Assembly (NCBI RefSeq): GCF_000017505.1 | Contig: NC_009675.1 | Location: forward strand, 868,001-932,000 | From: Anaeromyxobacter sp. Fw109-5 | GTDB taxonomy: Bacteria > Myxococcota > Myxococcia > Myxococcales > Anaeromyxobacteraceae | Reading direction: 5' to 3' | DNA length: 64,000 nt | Shown: positions 28,530-37,525 of the stretch, piece after piece | How the letters are laid out: every line of letters begins with the position of its first letter | How positions within the stretch are numbered: the stretch's first letter is position 1 | Notes under the pieces: model-generated | Databases searched by the model: none | What the model was told of the DNA's origin: nothing | The model's input: only the letters and a program-made list of their open reading frames with translations | Made by a program: the position numbers and the translations under genes

Positions 28530-29384
28530 CTAGGGGAGGAAGAGGAGTGGGTTGCGCGGCCGGGTCCCCTGGCGCACCTCGAAGTGCAGGTGGGGTCCGG
28601 TCGTCCGCCCGGTCTGGCCGACGCGCGCGATCGGGTCGCCGCGCGAGACCCGTTGGCCGTCCTTCACCAGCACGCGCGAGTTGTGGGCGTACAGCGTCAC
28701 GAGATCGTTCGCGTGCTTCAGGATGACGAGCGCCCCGTAGCCGGGCTGGTCGCCCGCGAAGATGACGGTCCCTTCGGCGGCGGCGCGCACCGGCGCGCCC
28801 TCCGGGGCGGCGATGTCGATCCCGTCGTGCCGCTGTCCGGCCCGCACGCCGTAGCGGCCGTAGAGCACCCCCTTCAGCGGCCACGCCAGCGGCGTGCCGC
28901 CGTCCTCGCGCGCGGCGGCCGGGGCGCGAGCGGGGCGGGGCGGCTCTGGCGCTGCGCCGGGGGCGGTCGGGGTGGAGGGGGCGGGCGGGAGCGGCGCGGC
29001 GGCCGGGGCGGGCGCGGCGGCGGCGCCGTCCGCCGGGGAGAGCTCCACGACGCGGCTCGCGCCGGGCACGAACAGCTCCGTGCCAGCGGCGACCGCCCGG
29101 GGGTCGGAGATCCCGTTCGACTCGAGGAGGTCCGCGGGGTCCACGCCGTAGCTCTTGGCGATGCGGTAGATGGTCTCGCCGCGCCGGACGACGTGCACGA
29201 CGCCGGCGAGGCCCGGCTCCTCGTGATGCGGGGGGGCCTCGAGCGGGACCGGCAGCGCGCCGCGCGGCGGTGCCGCCGCAGCCGGGGCCTCCGGGGAGGA
29301 ACCGCGCGGCGCGAGCGAGGGCGGGGGAGCGCAGGCGGCGAGCGCGAGGACGAGCGCGGCGGCGCCGCGCGTGACGCCCCTCAC
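28530..29384 (-). CDS. nlpD: NlpD-like LysM + M23 lipoprotein
   Basis: 284 residues. Signal peptide with lipobox (LALAAC), a LysM domain (VHVVRRGETIYRIAKSYGVDPADLLESNGI), a Pro/Ala linker, and a C-terminal M23 domain. Both zinc motifs are intact: RHDGIDIAAPEG and GPHLHFEVRQG, so it may be catalytically active, unlike E. coli NlpD. It acts on septal peptidoglycan. GTG 29384 overlaps the surE stop (GTGA), with AGGAG 8 nt upstream. The surE-nlpD order is widely conserved. Confidence 0.88.
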   Translation of the reverse strand: MRGVTRGAAALVLALAACAPPPSLAPRGSSPEAPAAAAPPRGALPVPLEAPPHHEEPGLAGVVHVVRRGETIYRIAKSYGVDPADLLESNGISDPRAVAAGTELFVPGASRVVELSPADGAAAAPAPAAAPLPPAPSTPTAPGAAPEPPRPARAPAAAREDGGTPLAWPLKGVLYGRYGVRAGQRHDGIDIAAPEGAPVRAAAEGTVIFAGDQPGYGALVILKHANDLVTLYAHNSRVLVKDGQRVSRGDPIARVGQTGRTTGPHLHFEVRQGTRPRNPLLFLP

Positions 29385-30145
29385 AACGCCGGCTCCTTCT
29401 CGTAACCGGGCACCGTCCAGCTCCGCAGCCCCTGCAGCACTGCGTCGTGCGAGGAGTCGAGGTGGAGGGGCGTCACGGCGACGAGCCCCTCGCCGAGGAC
29501 GCAGTTGCAGTCGGACCCCGGGATGTCCTCGTTCGTCGGACCGCCCTCCCCCCCGATCCAGTAGTACTTGCGGCCGCGCGGGTCGGTCTTCTCGACCACC
29601 TCGTTGCCGTACGTGCGCCGGCCGAGACGCGTGAAGCGGTACCCGCGCACCGGACCGCGCGGCACGTTGACGTTGAGGAGGAGCGGGGCGGGCGGCTGGG
29701 TCGCGACCACGCGGCGGGCCAGCGCCACCGCGAACCGGGCCGCCTCGTCGAAGACGTGCGGCGGCGAGCACGCGAGGGAGACGGCCAGTGCGTGCACCCC
29801 GAGGAGCGCTCCTTCCATCGCGGCGGCGACCGTGCCGGAGTAGAGCACGTCGTTGCCGAGGTTCGGCCCATGGTTGATGCCCGACACGACCACGTCCGGA
29901 CGCGCGCCGCGGAGGACGTGGTTCAGGCCCATGTACACGGCGTCCGTCGGCGTGCCGTCCACGGCGTACCAGCGCGGCGCCATCTCGAAGAGCCGGAGCG
30001 GCCGGTGCAGCGAGATCGCGTGGGACGAGGCGGACTGCTCGCGATCCGGGGCGACCACCCACACCTCGTCGCCCTCGAAGGCGTCCGCGAGCGCCTTCAG
30101 CCCCGGCGCGTGGACGCCGTCGTCGTTCGAGAGGAGGACTCGCAC
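29381..30145 (-). CDS. surE: 5'/3'-nucleotidase SurE
   Basis: 254 residues. It dephosphorylates nucleoside monophosphates with a divalent metal. MRVLLSNDDGVHAPGL (metal Asp pair), VAPDREQSASSHAIS, VSGINHGPNLGNDVLYSGTV and the C-terminal swapped tail are present. GTG 30145 lacks an SD; TAGATT ends 7 nt upstream. Confidence 0.95.
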   Translation of the reverse strand: MRVLLSNDDGVHAPGLKALADAFEGDEVWVVAPDREQSASSHAISLHRPLRLFEMAPRWYAVDGTPTDAVYMGLNHVLRGARPDVVVSGINHGPNLGNDVLYSGTVAAAMEGALLGVHALAVSLACSPPHVFDEAARFAVALARRVVATQPPAPLLLNVNVPRGPVRGYRFTRLGRRTYGNEVVEKTDPRGRKYYWIGGEGGPTNEDIPGSDCNCVLGEGLVAVTPLHLDSSHDAVLQGLRSWTVPGYEKEPAL

Positions 30146-30152
30146 GCGCGTG

Positions 30153-30158
30153 AATCTA
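30153..30158 (-). promoter_or_regulatory. -10 element of surE (TAGATT)
   Basis: TAGATT on the minus strand ends 7 nt before GTG 30145, making a leaderless surE-nlpD message likely. Confidence 0.4.
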
Positions 30159-30209
30159 CCAACCGGGCGGGCGCGCCGCCAGGCGAGCCACGGGCGCGTG
30201 CGCGGAAGA

Positions 30210-30665
30210 TCAATCGAGCCGCGCGAGCTCGGAGGCGACCGCCTCGGCGACCTCGCGCGCGTGCTGCACGGCCGCGGGCCGTACGCGCGTGAGGGCGCGG
30301 CGCACCGCCGCCTCGACCGTGCCGCTGCGCAGCTCGTCCACGGCGCGGCCCTTGCTCGACAGGAAGAGCAGCGCGCGGCGGGCGTCGCGCGGATCCGGAC
30401 GGCGCTCCACGAGCCCGCGGTCGCCGAGGCGCCGGAGGATGCCGGTGAGCGTGCTGGGATGGAGGTGCAGGATCTCGGAGACCTCTCCGGCCGAGACGCC
30501 GGGGTAGCGGCCGACGATGCGGACCACCAGCCGCTGCGGCGCCGTGATCTCGAGCCGCGACTCCATCCGCTTGGACGCGGACTGCAGGGCGTGATCCAGC
30601 GCCCAGAGCGTCCGCATGAACTCCAGCACCGGCCCCAGCGTCTTTCCGTTGACCTTCTCGCTCAT
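30210..30665 (-). CDS. MarR-family transcriptional regulator
   Basis: 151 residues. Winged-helix core: ITAPQRLVVRIVGRYPGVSAGEVSEILHLHPSTLTGILRRLGDRGLVERRPDPRD, ending in the wing and dimer helices. It would repress or activate as a dimer in response to a small ligand. ATG 30665 is chosen for AGAGAGG upstream; ATG 30701 adds 12 basic residues. Divergent from the GAF histidine kinase, a plausible target. Confidence 0.9.
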   Translation of the reverse strand: MSEKVNGKTLGPVLEFMRTLWALDHALQSASKRMESRLEITAPQRLVVRIVGRYPGVSAGEVSEILHLHPSTLTGILRRLGDRGLVERRPDPRDARRALLFLSSKGRAVDELRSGTVEAAVRRALTRVRPAAVQHAREVAEAVASELARLD

Positions 30666-30848
30666 CCGCGGCGCGGCGCCTCTCTGTGCTCGTGCGGCCA
30701 TCGCGCCATTTCACCCCGATCCCGGCGCGATTGCCACGGGCGAGGTCCCGTCCCGCGCTCGTGCGACACATCTCCACACCCTTGTACCGGACCGTCCGTT
30801 CTGGGTTAATGGCGACTCCAACCCGCAGTCCGTGTCCGGGGGGACACC

Positions 30849-32627
30849 GTGGACTCGCGAGACGAGAGCACCGCGGCTTCGCACGCGGGCGGCACCGATC
30901 CCTGCTGGGAGGCGGAGCGCGCCGCGCGCAGGGAAGCCGAGGCGTCTGCGGCGCGGCTCGCGCGCCTCCAGGCGGTCACCGCGGCCCTCTCGAGCGCGCG
31001 GACGCCGGACGAGGTGGCGGAGGTCACGCTCGGCCGCGGGGTCTGGGCCCTCGGCGGCGCGCGCGGTCTCCTCCTCGTTCCAGGGGCGGGGGGTGGAATG
31101 GACGTGCTCCCTTCGCCGGGCGCGGCGGACGCGTTCGCGAGCGCGGCCGCGCGGCTCCCCGGTCCCGGTCCGGTGCGCGACGCCTTCCACCACGGCGCGC
31201 CGGTGTTCCTCCCGGACCGGGCCGCCATCGCGGCGCGCTACCCGGGCCTGGACGGGCTCGCGGGCGCCGCGCTCGTCGCCCTGCCGCTGCCGTCGCAGGG
31301 GCTCCCGCTCGGCGTGCTCCTCGTCGGCTACGACGCGCCCCGCGCGTTCCCGGAGCCGGACCGCGCCCTCGCGTTCTCGCTCGCGTTCCACTGCGCGCAG
31401 GCGCTCGACCGCGCTCGCCTGTTCGTGGCGGAGCGGCTCGCGCGCGCCGAGGCGGTGGCGGCGCAGCGCCGGCTCGCGTTCCTCGACGAGGTCTCGGCCC
31501 ACCTGGCGGCGACGCTGGAGGAGGACGAGATGCTCGCGGGCCTGGTGAGGCTCGCCGTCCCCGCCCTCGGAGACTGGGCGGGGGTCCTCGCGCTGGGCGA
31601 CGAGGGGCTCGAGGTGGCGGCGCGGCTCGGACCGGACGCGGTCGGCGCGCCGGTGGAGGCGCTCGTCCGTGGATTGGCGCTCGAGCGGCTCCTCGCGGCG
31701 GGGGACGCCGCGCGGGCGGAGACCGTCGAGGAGTTCTCGGCCCCTGGCGATGCCGCGGGGGGGCCGGCGCCGCGCGCCGCGGTCCTCGCGCCCCTCGTCG
31801 CCGCCGGCGGGGTGATCGGGGTCCTCGCGGTCGCCAGCGCGGATCCGGCGCGGCGCTACGGGGCCGGGGATCGCGTGCTGGTCGCGGACGTCGCGCGCCG
31901 CACGGCGCTGGCGGTGGCCCACGTGCGCCTGCTGCGCGACGCGCGGGTCGCGGCCCGCGCGCGCGAGGAGTTCCTCCAGGTCGCGTCGCACGAGCTGCGC
32001 GGGCCGCTCGGGACGCTCCGGCTCGGGGTCCAGCTGCTGCTGCGCGAGGGCGGCTCGAAGCCGCCGGAGGCGCGCCTGCGGATGATCGAGCGCCAGGCGG
32101 ATCGGCTGGTGCGGCTCGCGGACACCCTCCTCGACGTGTCGCGCATCACGGCGGGCCGCTTCGCCCTCGCGCGCGAGGACGGCGACCTCGCGGCGCTGGT
32201 CCGCGACGTCGTCGCCCGGTACGCGGAGGAGGCGAGCGACGCGCGCTGCGCGCTGACCTGCGAGGCGCCTGGCCCGCTCCGCGGCTCCTACGACGCGTCG
32301 CGCCTCGAGCAGGTGCTGTCGAACCTGGTCTCGAACGCGCTCAAGTACGGCCGCGGTCGCCCGGTCCGCGTGGCGCTCTCCTCCGCCGACGGCGTGGCGC
32401 GGCTCAGCGTGGCGGATCGCGGGATCGGCATCGCTCCCGCCGACCAGGCGCGCATCTTCGGGCGGTTCGAGCGCGCGGTGTCGGGGCGCCACTACTCCGG
32501 CCTCGGCCTCGGCCTCTGGATCGTCCGGCAGATCGTCGCCGCGCACGGCGGCCGCATCGGCGTGGAGAGCACGCTGGGCGAGGGCGCCACCTTCACGGTC
32601 GACCTCCCGCTCTCGCCCAGCGCCTGA
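30849..32627 (+). CDS. GAF-GAF sensor histidine kinase
   Basis: 592 residues, soluble. Two GAF domains (~40-195 and ~215-365) precede HisKA (FLQVASHELRGPLGTLR, phospho-His) and HATPase_c (N box LEQVLSNLVSNALKYG, G1 VADRGIGIAP, G2 GLGLGLWIVRQI). It senses a cytoplasmic ligand and starts a phosphorelay. No response regulator is adjacent. Start GTG 30849 has a G-rich upstream stretch. Confidence 0.92.
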   Translation: MDSRDESTAASHAGGTDPCWEAERAARREAEASAARLARLQAVTAALSSARTPDEVAEVTLGRGVWALGGARGLLLVPGAGGGMDVLPSPGAADAFASAAARLPGPGPVRDAFHHGAPVFLPDRAAIAARYPGLDGLAGAALVALPLPSQGLPLGVLLVGYDAPRAFPEPDRALAFSLAFHCAQALDRARLFVAERLARAEAVAAQRRLAFLDEVSAHLAATLEEDEMLAGLVRLAVPALGDWAGVLALGDEGLEVAARLGPDAVGAPVEALVRGLALERLLAAGDAARAETVEEFSAPGDAAGGPAPRAAVLAPLVAAGGVIGVLAVASADPARRYGAGDRVLVADVARRTALAVAHVRLLRDARVAARAREEFLQVASHELRGPLGTLRLGVQLLLREGGSKPPEARLRMIERQADRLVRLADTLLDVSRITAGRFALAREDGDLAALVRDVVARYAEEASDARCALTCEAPGPLRGSYDASRLEQVLSNLVSNALKYGRGRPVRVALSSADGVARLSVADRGIGIAPADQARIFGRFERAVSGRHYSGLGLGLWIVRQIVAAHGGRIGVESTLGEGATFTVDLPLSPSA

Positions 32628-32734
32628 GAGGGCGTCCAGAGCTCCCCTCCCGCCTCCTTCCCCGGCCACCTGGACCGCCCGGCCCCGCGCGTGGCACAGT
32701 GCGCGGCGCGCGCGCTAGGGAGCGCCGCTGCTTC

Positions 32735-34183
32735 ATGCATCCGATCGTCGGGCTGCCCGCCGCCCTGCTCCGCGGGCTCTTCCTCGCCGCCGCCGCGCCG
32801 GCGCTCGGCCTCCTGCGCGGCGCGCCGCCTCCGCTGGGAGGGGGCCGCGCCGCGGGCCCGGCGAGTCGGGTCCGGGCCTCGCTGCGCGCCTCGTCCACCG
32901 AGGGCGTGTTCGCGGAGCTGGTCGCCGCGACGGCCGGCCCCACGGTGCTCACCGGATGGGCGCTCCACCTCGGCGCGACGCCGCTCGAGGTCGGGTTCAT
33001 CGCGGCCCTGCCGCAGCTCGCCCAGGCGGTGCAGCTCCCGGCGGCCTGGACGACGGCGACGTTCGGCCGCCGCCGCGTGGCGGTGGCGGCGGTGACGCTG
33101 TCGCGTCAGGCGCTCCTACCGCTCGCCGTGCTCCCGCTGCTGCCCGTCTCCGCGGCCGCGGCGCGGGCGATCCTGCTCGGCGTCGCGGCGCTGTCCGCGG
33201 TGCTCGCGGTGGTCGGCAACAACGCGTGGAGCGCGTGGATGGGCGAGCTCGTCCCCTCGCGGCTCCGCGGCCGCTACTTCGGGCGCAGGACCGCGATCTG
33301 CGCCGCCTGCGGCACGGCCGCGGGGCTCGGGGTGGCGCGGCTGCTCGACGCAGCCTCGTCGCGTGCCGCCGCGTCCCTGGCCCTCGGCGGCCTCGCGCTC
33401 GCCGCGAGCGGCTTCGGCGCCGTCACGACCCTGCTCATGCTGCGCCAGCACGAGCCGCCCGCGCCCGCGCCGGCGCCGCCGTCGCTCGCGGACGCGGTGC
33501 GGCCGCTGCGCGATCGCGACGCGCGCGCCGTGCTGGCGTATCAGGTGGCGTGGAACGCCTCCGTGGGGCTCGCCGGCGGGTACTTCACCTTCCACCTCCT
33601 CCACAACCTGCGGGCCGGGTTCACCCTCGTCGCGGCGCACGCCGCCATCTCGGCGGCCGCGCGGGTCCTGTCGGCGCCGATGTGGGGACGCGTGCTGGAC
33701 CGCGCGGGGGCTCGCCCGGTGCTGGCGGCCTGCTCGTTCGCAGCCGCGGGGCTCCCGCTGCTGTGGCTCGCGACGTCGCCCGGCGTGCTCTGGCCCATCG
33801 CCATCGACGCTGCCCTCGGCGGGATCGCGTGGGGCGGGCACGCGCTCGCGACGTTCGCGCTCCCCCTCGAGATCGGCGCCCGCCGCGACCGGCCCTTCCA
33901 GCTCGCCGTGTTCTCCATGGCGGGCGGGGTGGCCTACGCCGCCGCGGCCGCCGTCGGGGGCGCCGCGGTCGCGGCGCTGCCCGCGCAGCTCGCCGCCCTG
34001 GGACGCGCCGGCGGCCACGGGCTCGAGCTGCTGTTCGTGGTCTCCGCCGGAGGTCGGCTCGCGAGCGCCTTCCTCGCGCTGCGGACGGATCCGCGCGGCA
34101 CCGTCTCGCTCGCAGAGGTGCAGCGCGCGGCGACCGGCGCGGCGCGCGGCGCGCTCGCGTACGTGCGCATCCTGCGGCGGTGA
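32735..34183 (+). CDS. MFS-type transporter
   Basis: 482 residues with about twelve hydrophobic segments, a central hydrophilic loop (~230-255), and an MFS-like motif after TM2 (ATFGRRRVAV). WSAWMGELVPSRLRGRYFGRRTA resembles the MFS permeases that lack a known substrate in soil bacteria. AGGGAG lies about 12 nt before the ATG. Drug or metabolite efflux is possible. Substrate unknown. Confidence 0.85.
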   Translation: MHPIVGLPAALLRGLFLAAAAPALGLLRGAPPPLGGGRAAGPASRVRASLRASSTEGVFAELVAATAGPTVLTGWALHLGATPLEVGFIAALPQLAQAVQLPAAWTTATFGRRRVAVAAVTLSRQALLPLAVLPLLPVSAAAARAILLGVAALSAVLAVVGNNAWSAWMGELVPSRLRGRYFGRRTAICAACGTAAGLGVARLLDAASSRAAASLALGGLALAASGFGAVTTLLMLRQHEPPAPAPAPPSLADAVRPLRDRDARAVLAYQVAWNASVGLAGGYFTFHLLHNLRAGFTLVAAHAAISAAARVLSAPMWGRVLDRAGARPVLAACSFAAAGLPLLWLATSPGVLWPIAIDAALGGIAWGGHALATFALPLEIGARRDRPFQLAVFSMAGGVAYAAAAAVGGAAVAALPAQLAALGRAGGHGLELLFVVSAGGRLASAFLALRTDPRGTVSLAEVQRAATGAARGALAYVRILRR

Positions 34184-34810
34184 ACAGTCGCGCCCCTCGA
34201 CTTCGCGCCCGCTGCGCGGCCGCTACGCCCGGGGTGAGCGGACGTCCCGGGACCCGCCGGGCAAGTACGTGAGCGCGGGTGCAGCCGCAGCCGGAAAGCG
34301 AGTCCCCGCACCAGGGTTCACTGCGGGAGGGGAAAGCCCTCATCATCCATCACAAGTCGGCGACGGCTCTGCCCGGAAACGGCCGTATCCGCCAGGCGGG
34401 CGGTCCCGAGGCTGGCTCGAGACGAGGGGGACCGGCCGAAGCGCTACCGAGGACCGGAACCGTCGCCGCGCGATCGGCTAACAAGAAACCCGAGGGCGAG
34501 ACGCGGCACGGGCGTGCTTGGAGGAGCGGAACTCCGAGGAGCCAGGCCATTTCACTGCACGTGAGCCAGGGCGCTTCCGGCCATGGCCAGAGCAACCCAT
34601 TTGCCCGACGGTAACCGTTGACACGGTTGTCTCGCAGCTCGCTTTCCGCGGCGCGAGCAGCCCGAGAACGCGTGCCTCGCAGCGTTCGCGGGCCACCCGG
34701 GGGCGCCGGAGCTGCGCGGGAGGGGGCGCGGCACCCCTGGTCATCGGTCGCGCCTCGCGCCGTTCTCGTGCGCCTGGGGACGACCGAAAATTGCGTGAGA
34801 CACTGCGTGC
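34184..34810. other. gene-free region containing the 5' end of the HNH relic
   Basis: 34184-34338 shows no gene. From ~34339 the sequence is homologous to the terminal and leader region of the HNH element at 53.9-55.7 kb. It contains the terminal-repeat copy and a 150-bp leader identical in both copies, with TTGACA at 34618-34623. Confidence 0.7.
34339..34520 (+). repeat. HNH-element terminal repeat, copy A
   Basis: Begins TCATCATCCATCACAAGTCGG and includes GGCTGGCTCGAGACGAGGGG and GCGCGATCGGCTAACAAGAA. It matches copies B (53878-54068) and C (55525-55701, inverted). Confidence 0.75.
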
Positions 34811-35313
34811 ATGTCCACCGCACGTGAGCTCACGAACCACCTCGTGCGCCTGCTCCGCGAGGAGCAGGGCGCGATGGCCGACTTCCTCCTCGCCCTCGCC
34901 GACTTCGATCGGAAGAAGCTGTGGCGCGAGCTCGGCCATACCTCGCTCTTCTACTACCTCCACCGCGAGCTCAGGCTCTCGAAGGGCGCCGCCCAGAACC
35001 GCGAGACCGCGGCCGAGCTCATCCAGGCGTTCCCCGAAGTGGAGGCGGCGCTGCGCGCGGGCGAGCTCTGTTTATCCACCGTGAACGAGCTCGCGAAGGT
35101 GCTCACCCCCGAGAACCGCGCGGAGGTGCTGCCCCTTCTTCGGCCTCTCGCGCCGCGAGGCGGAGGCGGTCGCCGTGTCTCTCCGGCCGGCCGAGGCGGT
35201 GCCCACCCGCGACGTCATCACCGCGTTCCGGCCGGCCGCCATCGTAGCGGCCACGGTCCAGGCCGCGCTCCTGGCACCCTCACCCGAGTCGCCGGCGCTT
35301 CGAGTTCACCCGG
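34811..35313 (+). pseudogene. truncated, frameshifted HNH-endonuclease gene
   Basis: The first ~108 codons are nearly identical to the intact gene at 54159-55226 (MSTARELTNHLVRLLREE). Two bases (GG) are missing between 35135 and 35136 in the string coding for LPRFFGLSRRE, shifting the frame. DNA homology continues out of frame to ACCCGG at 35313, then stops, so the HNH domain is absent. A 333-codon reading frame runs on into unrelated DNA but is not a real protein. Confidence 0.85.
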
Positions 35314-35344
35314 TGTCCAGCCGGAGACACAGAGCAGGGGGTGG

Positions 35345-35388
35345 GGCCCCAGCGGCTCTGCCGCTGGGGCGGGGGGCGCAGCCCCCCG
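35345..35388. repeat. double extragenic palindrome
   Basis: Two adjacent hairpins: CCCCAGCGGC/GCCGCTGGGG (10 bp, 35347-35369) and GGGGGGC/GCCCCCC (7 bp, 35371-35387). An A5 run follows on +. It lies at the 3' end of the ybaK-like gene but the T-run is on the wrong side for a terminator, so it looks like a REP-type element. It abuts the broken end of the HNH relic. Confidence 0.55.
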
Positions 35389-35859
35389 TCAAAAAGGATG
35401 CAACCCGAGCCGCTCCACCGGGACGACGTGCTCGCTGCGCAGCCAGGCCGCGGTGTCGAGCCGAAGGGCGTCCTCGTGCGTGCCGCCGCGGACGACGATC
35501 CACGGCTCGTGGGCGAGCGCATCGTCCACGAAGATGGGCAGGCCGAACAGCCCGAGCGGCGGCTCCGCGCCGACCTCGCACGGGGGGAAGCGGCCCTGGA
35601 ACGAGGGCTCCGGCGCGAGCGCGGCCCGCTCGGCCCCGGTGACGCGTCGCAGGGCCTCGAGGTCCACACGCTGCGTCGCGGAGACGACCGCGAGCGCGAG
35701 GCGGCCGTCGAGGTCCACCACGACCGGCTTCGCGATCCGCTCGCCGGAGACGTGCTCAGCGGCGGCGAGCCGCTGGGCCGGGACGGCGCGCACGTGCACG
35801 GTGTGCTCGTAGGCGAGGTGGTGCTGCTTGAGGTAGCGGTCGATGGGTTCCGGGATCAC
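35389..35859 (-). CDS. YbaK/aminoacyl-tRNA deacylase family protein
   Basis: 156 residues. It hydrolyses mischarged aminoacyl-tRNA (prolyl-tRNA-type editing). IDRYLKQHHLAYEHTVH, VSGERIAKPVVVDLDGRLALAVV, LRRVTGAERAALAPE and GLFGLPIFVDDAL fit the family. GTG 35859 is set by GGAGG five nt upstream. Divergent from the methyltransferase-like gene, with a 230-bp gap in which I see no gene. Confidence 0.85.
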   Translation of the reverse strand: MIPEPIDRYLKQHHLAYEHTVHVRAVPAQRLAAAEHVSGERIAKPVVVDLDGRLALAVVSATQRVDLEALRRVTGAERAALAPEPSFQGRFPPCEVGAEPPLGLFGLPIFVDDALAHEPWIVVRGGTHEDALRLDTAAWLRSEHVVPVERLGLHPF

Positions 35860-36089
35860 GGCGACCTCCTCTGCATGGCGCGGGCGTGGAACGGCAGATC
35901 TGTAATCGCGCGCCGGCCCCGATCGACGGGGAGGTTCGGCGCGGTGGGGCGGGCCCTGCCGGGCGAGCCCTCGTCCCGGACGCCCTCTCCCGGGGCCCTT
36001 GCTTCCTGCCTCGCGGGGACGAATGGTTCGCGTGGCGGTCGTCGCGAGCGCAAACAAGGGCGCCGACGGCACGGCGGCCGCTCCCTCTC

Positions 36090-36704
36090 ATGCCAAACTC
36101 CGCCGCGGCTCCCCTACTGGAGCGCCGTCAGACTCCTCAGCTCGCCCGCGCGGCCCACGATCTCGTGCGGGCCTCCCTCGGCGACCTGCGCGGAGCCGAG
36201 GTCCTCGTCGCCTCGGACGACTCCGGCGCGCTCGCGGCCACGCTCGAGCGTGACGGCGCGCGGGTGACGCCCGTCACCCTGGGCCGGGACGGGCTCTCGC
36301 ATCCCGACACCTGGCGCGCGATCGACCTGCCGACCTGGTCGTTCGACGCCGTCGTCGCGGAGGGGCTCCTCTCCGGAGCCCCGGACCCCGAGGCGCTGCT
36401 CTACCGGCTCCGCGCCTGGGTGCGGCCGGAGGCGCCGTTCGCCTTCACGGAGCCGCTCGCCCCGGCGGCGTGGGACGCTCGGACCAGTCCGCCCCGGCGC
36501 GCGCTCGGCGCGCGCGAGCTCGAGCTCCTCCGCAGGCACCTCCCTGGGCTGCGCGTCACGCGGCTCCCGGCGGCCCCCTCGGCGCGCCCGGCGTCGGCGT
36601 GGGCCGACGTGCTCCGCACCGCCGTCGAGAGCGCGGCCACGTGGCTGCCGGGCCTGGATCGCGACGTGCGCATCGCCGTGCTGTCGGGGCGGCTCCCGCC
36701 CTGA
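36090..36704 (+). CDS. methyltransferase-like protein, function unknown
   Basis: 204 residues. The layout AAHDLVRASLGDLRGAEVLVASDDSGALAATLERDGARVTPV, then SFDAVVAEGLLSGAPDPEALLYRLRAWVRPEAPFAFTEPL, resembles a Rossmann-fold class I SAM methyltransferase, but the glycine-rich GxGxG motif is not intact. It could be an inactive or diverged enzyme. No SD. It reads toward the radical SAM gene 116 bp downstream. Confidence 0.6.
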   Translation: MPNSAAAPLLERRQTPQLARAAHDLVRASLGDLRGAEVLVASDDSGALAATLERDGARVTPVTLGRDGLSHPDTWRAIDLPTWSFDAVVAEGLLSGAPDPEALLYRLRAWVRPEAPFAFTEPLAPAAWDARTSPPRRALGARELELLRRHLPGLRVTRLPAAPSARPASAWADVLRTAVESAATWLPGLDRDVRIAVLSGRLPP

Positions 36705-36820
36705 CGGTGAGGGGCCCACGGATCGAGATTCGTTCCGCGACCCTGGGGCCCCCGAAGGACTTCGCTCTCGGTGACGTTCGTCAAGGCCGGGGCGGCGATC
36801 CGTGACCACCTTGCGCCGCG

Positions 36821-37525
36821 ATGGCGATCCTCGCCCACGATCTCGACGCGACGGAGGGGCTCGGCGGGCCGCGCCTCAGGGCGCTGCTGGACCTCGGCTT
36901 CCCCTGCAACCTCGCCTGCGGCGGGTGCGCGCGGGTCCACCGGCGGGGCCGCCCGAACCGCTCCTCCGCGCTCGCGGTCGCCGCGCGGCTCGCCGGGCTC
37001 GTGGGGGAGTCCGGCGCGGCCGCGACGTCGCTCGTCCTCTTCGGCGGCGAGCCGCTCCTCGACGCCGACGCCGTGGTCAGCTGCTCGGCGCTCGTGCGCG
37101 ACGCGTGCGCGCGGGAGGGGTGCGGTTACGAGGCCACGGTGATGACCAACGCGACGCTCCTCGACGGCTACGTCGCCCGCCGCCTCTCGCGGGCGGGGGT
37201 GACGACGCTGCAGGTGACGGTTCCCGTCCGCGGCCGGGTCGCGCCGGAGGGCTCGCTCGACCGCCAGCGCTTCGCCCGGATGGTGCGCAGCATGCGCGAG
37301 GCGCGCGACGAGCTGGAGGTGCTCGTCCGGTTCGAGGTGAACGGCACCGACGACCTGCGCGAGGCGCTCTCGACGGTGCGCGCGCTCGAGCACGAGGGGC
37401 TGCTCTCCCCGCCGCGCCCCGCGGGGGTGCTGCTCGGGCCGCGCGCGAGCTACGCCGCGCAGGCGCGGGCGCTCTTCGTCGCGCGCCCGACGCGCGCGCC
37501 GTCGGCGCTCACTCGATGCCCATGA
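36821..37525 (+). CDS. short radical SAM protein
   Basis: 234 residues. The cluster motif is CNLACGGC (CxxxCxxC), followed by VLFGGEPLLDADAV (GGE) and ATVMTNATLLDGYVARRL. It stops after about three-quarters of a radical SAM barrel with no SPASM or extra Fe-S domain. It may be truncated or a minimal member. The 3' end overlaps the convergent polyferredoxin gene by 17 bp. Product and substrate unknown. Confidence 0.75.
   Translation: MAILAHDLDATEGLGGPRLRALLDLGFPCNLACGGCARVHRRGRPNRSSALAVAARLAGLVGESGAAATSLVLFGGEPLLDADAVVSCSALVRDACAREGCGYEATVMTNATLLDGYVARRLSRAGVTTLQVTVPVRGRVAPEGSLDRQRFARMVRSMREARDELEVLVRFEVNGTDDLREALSTVRALEHEGLLSPPRPAGVLLGPRASYAAQARALFVARPTRAPSALTRCP

Noticed and set aside
34811-35812. 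An intact 333-residue gene at the relic HNH locus.
   Set aside because: After codon ~108 the frame is shifted relative to the intact copy and then enters unrelated DNA antisense to the ybaK-like gene.
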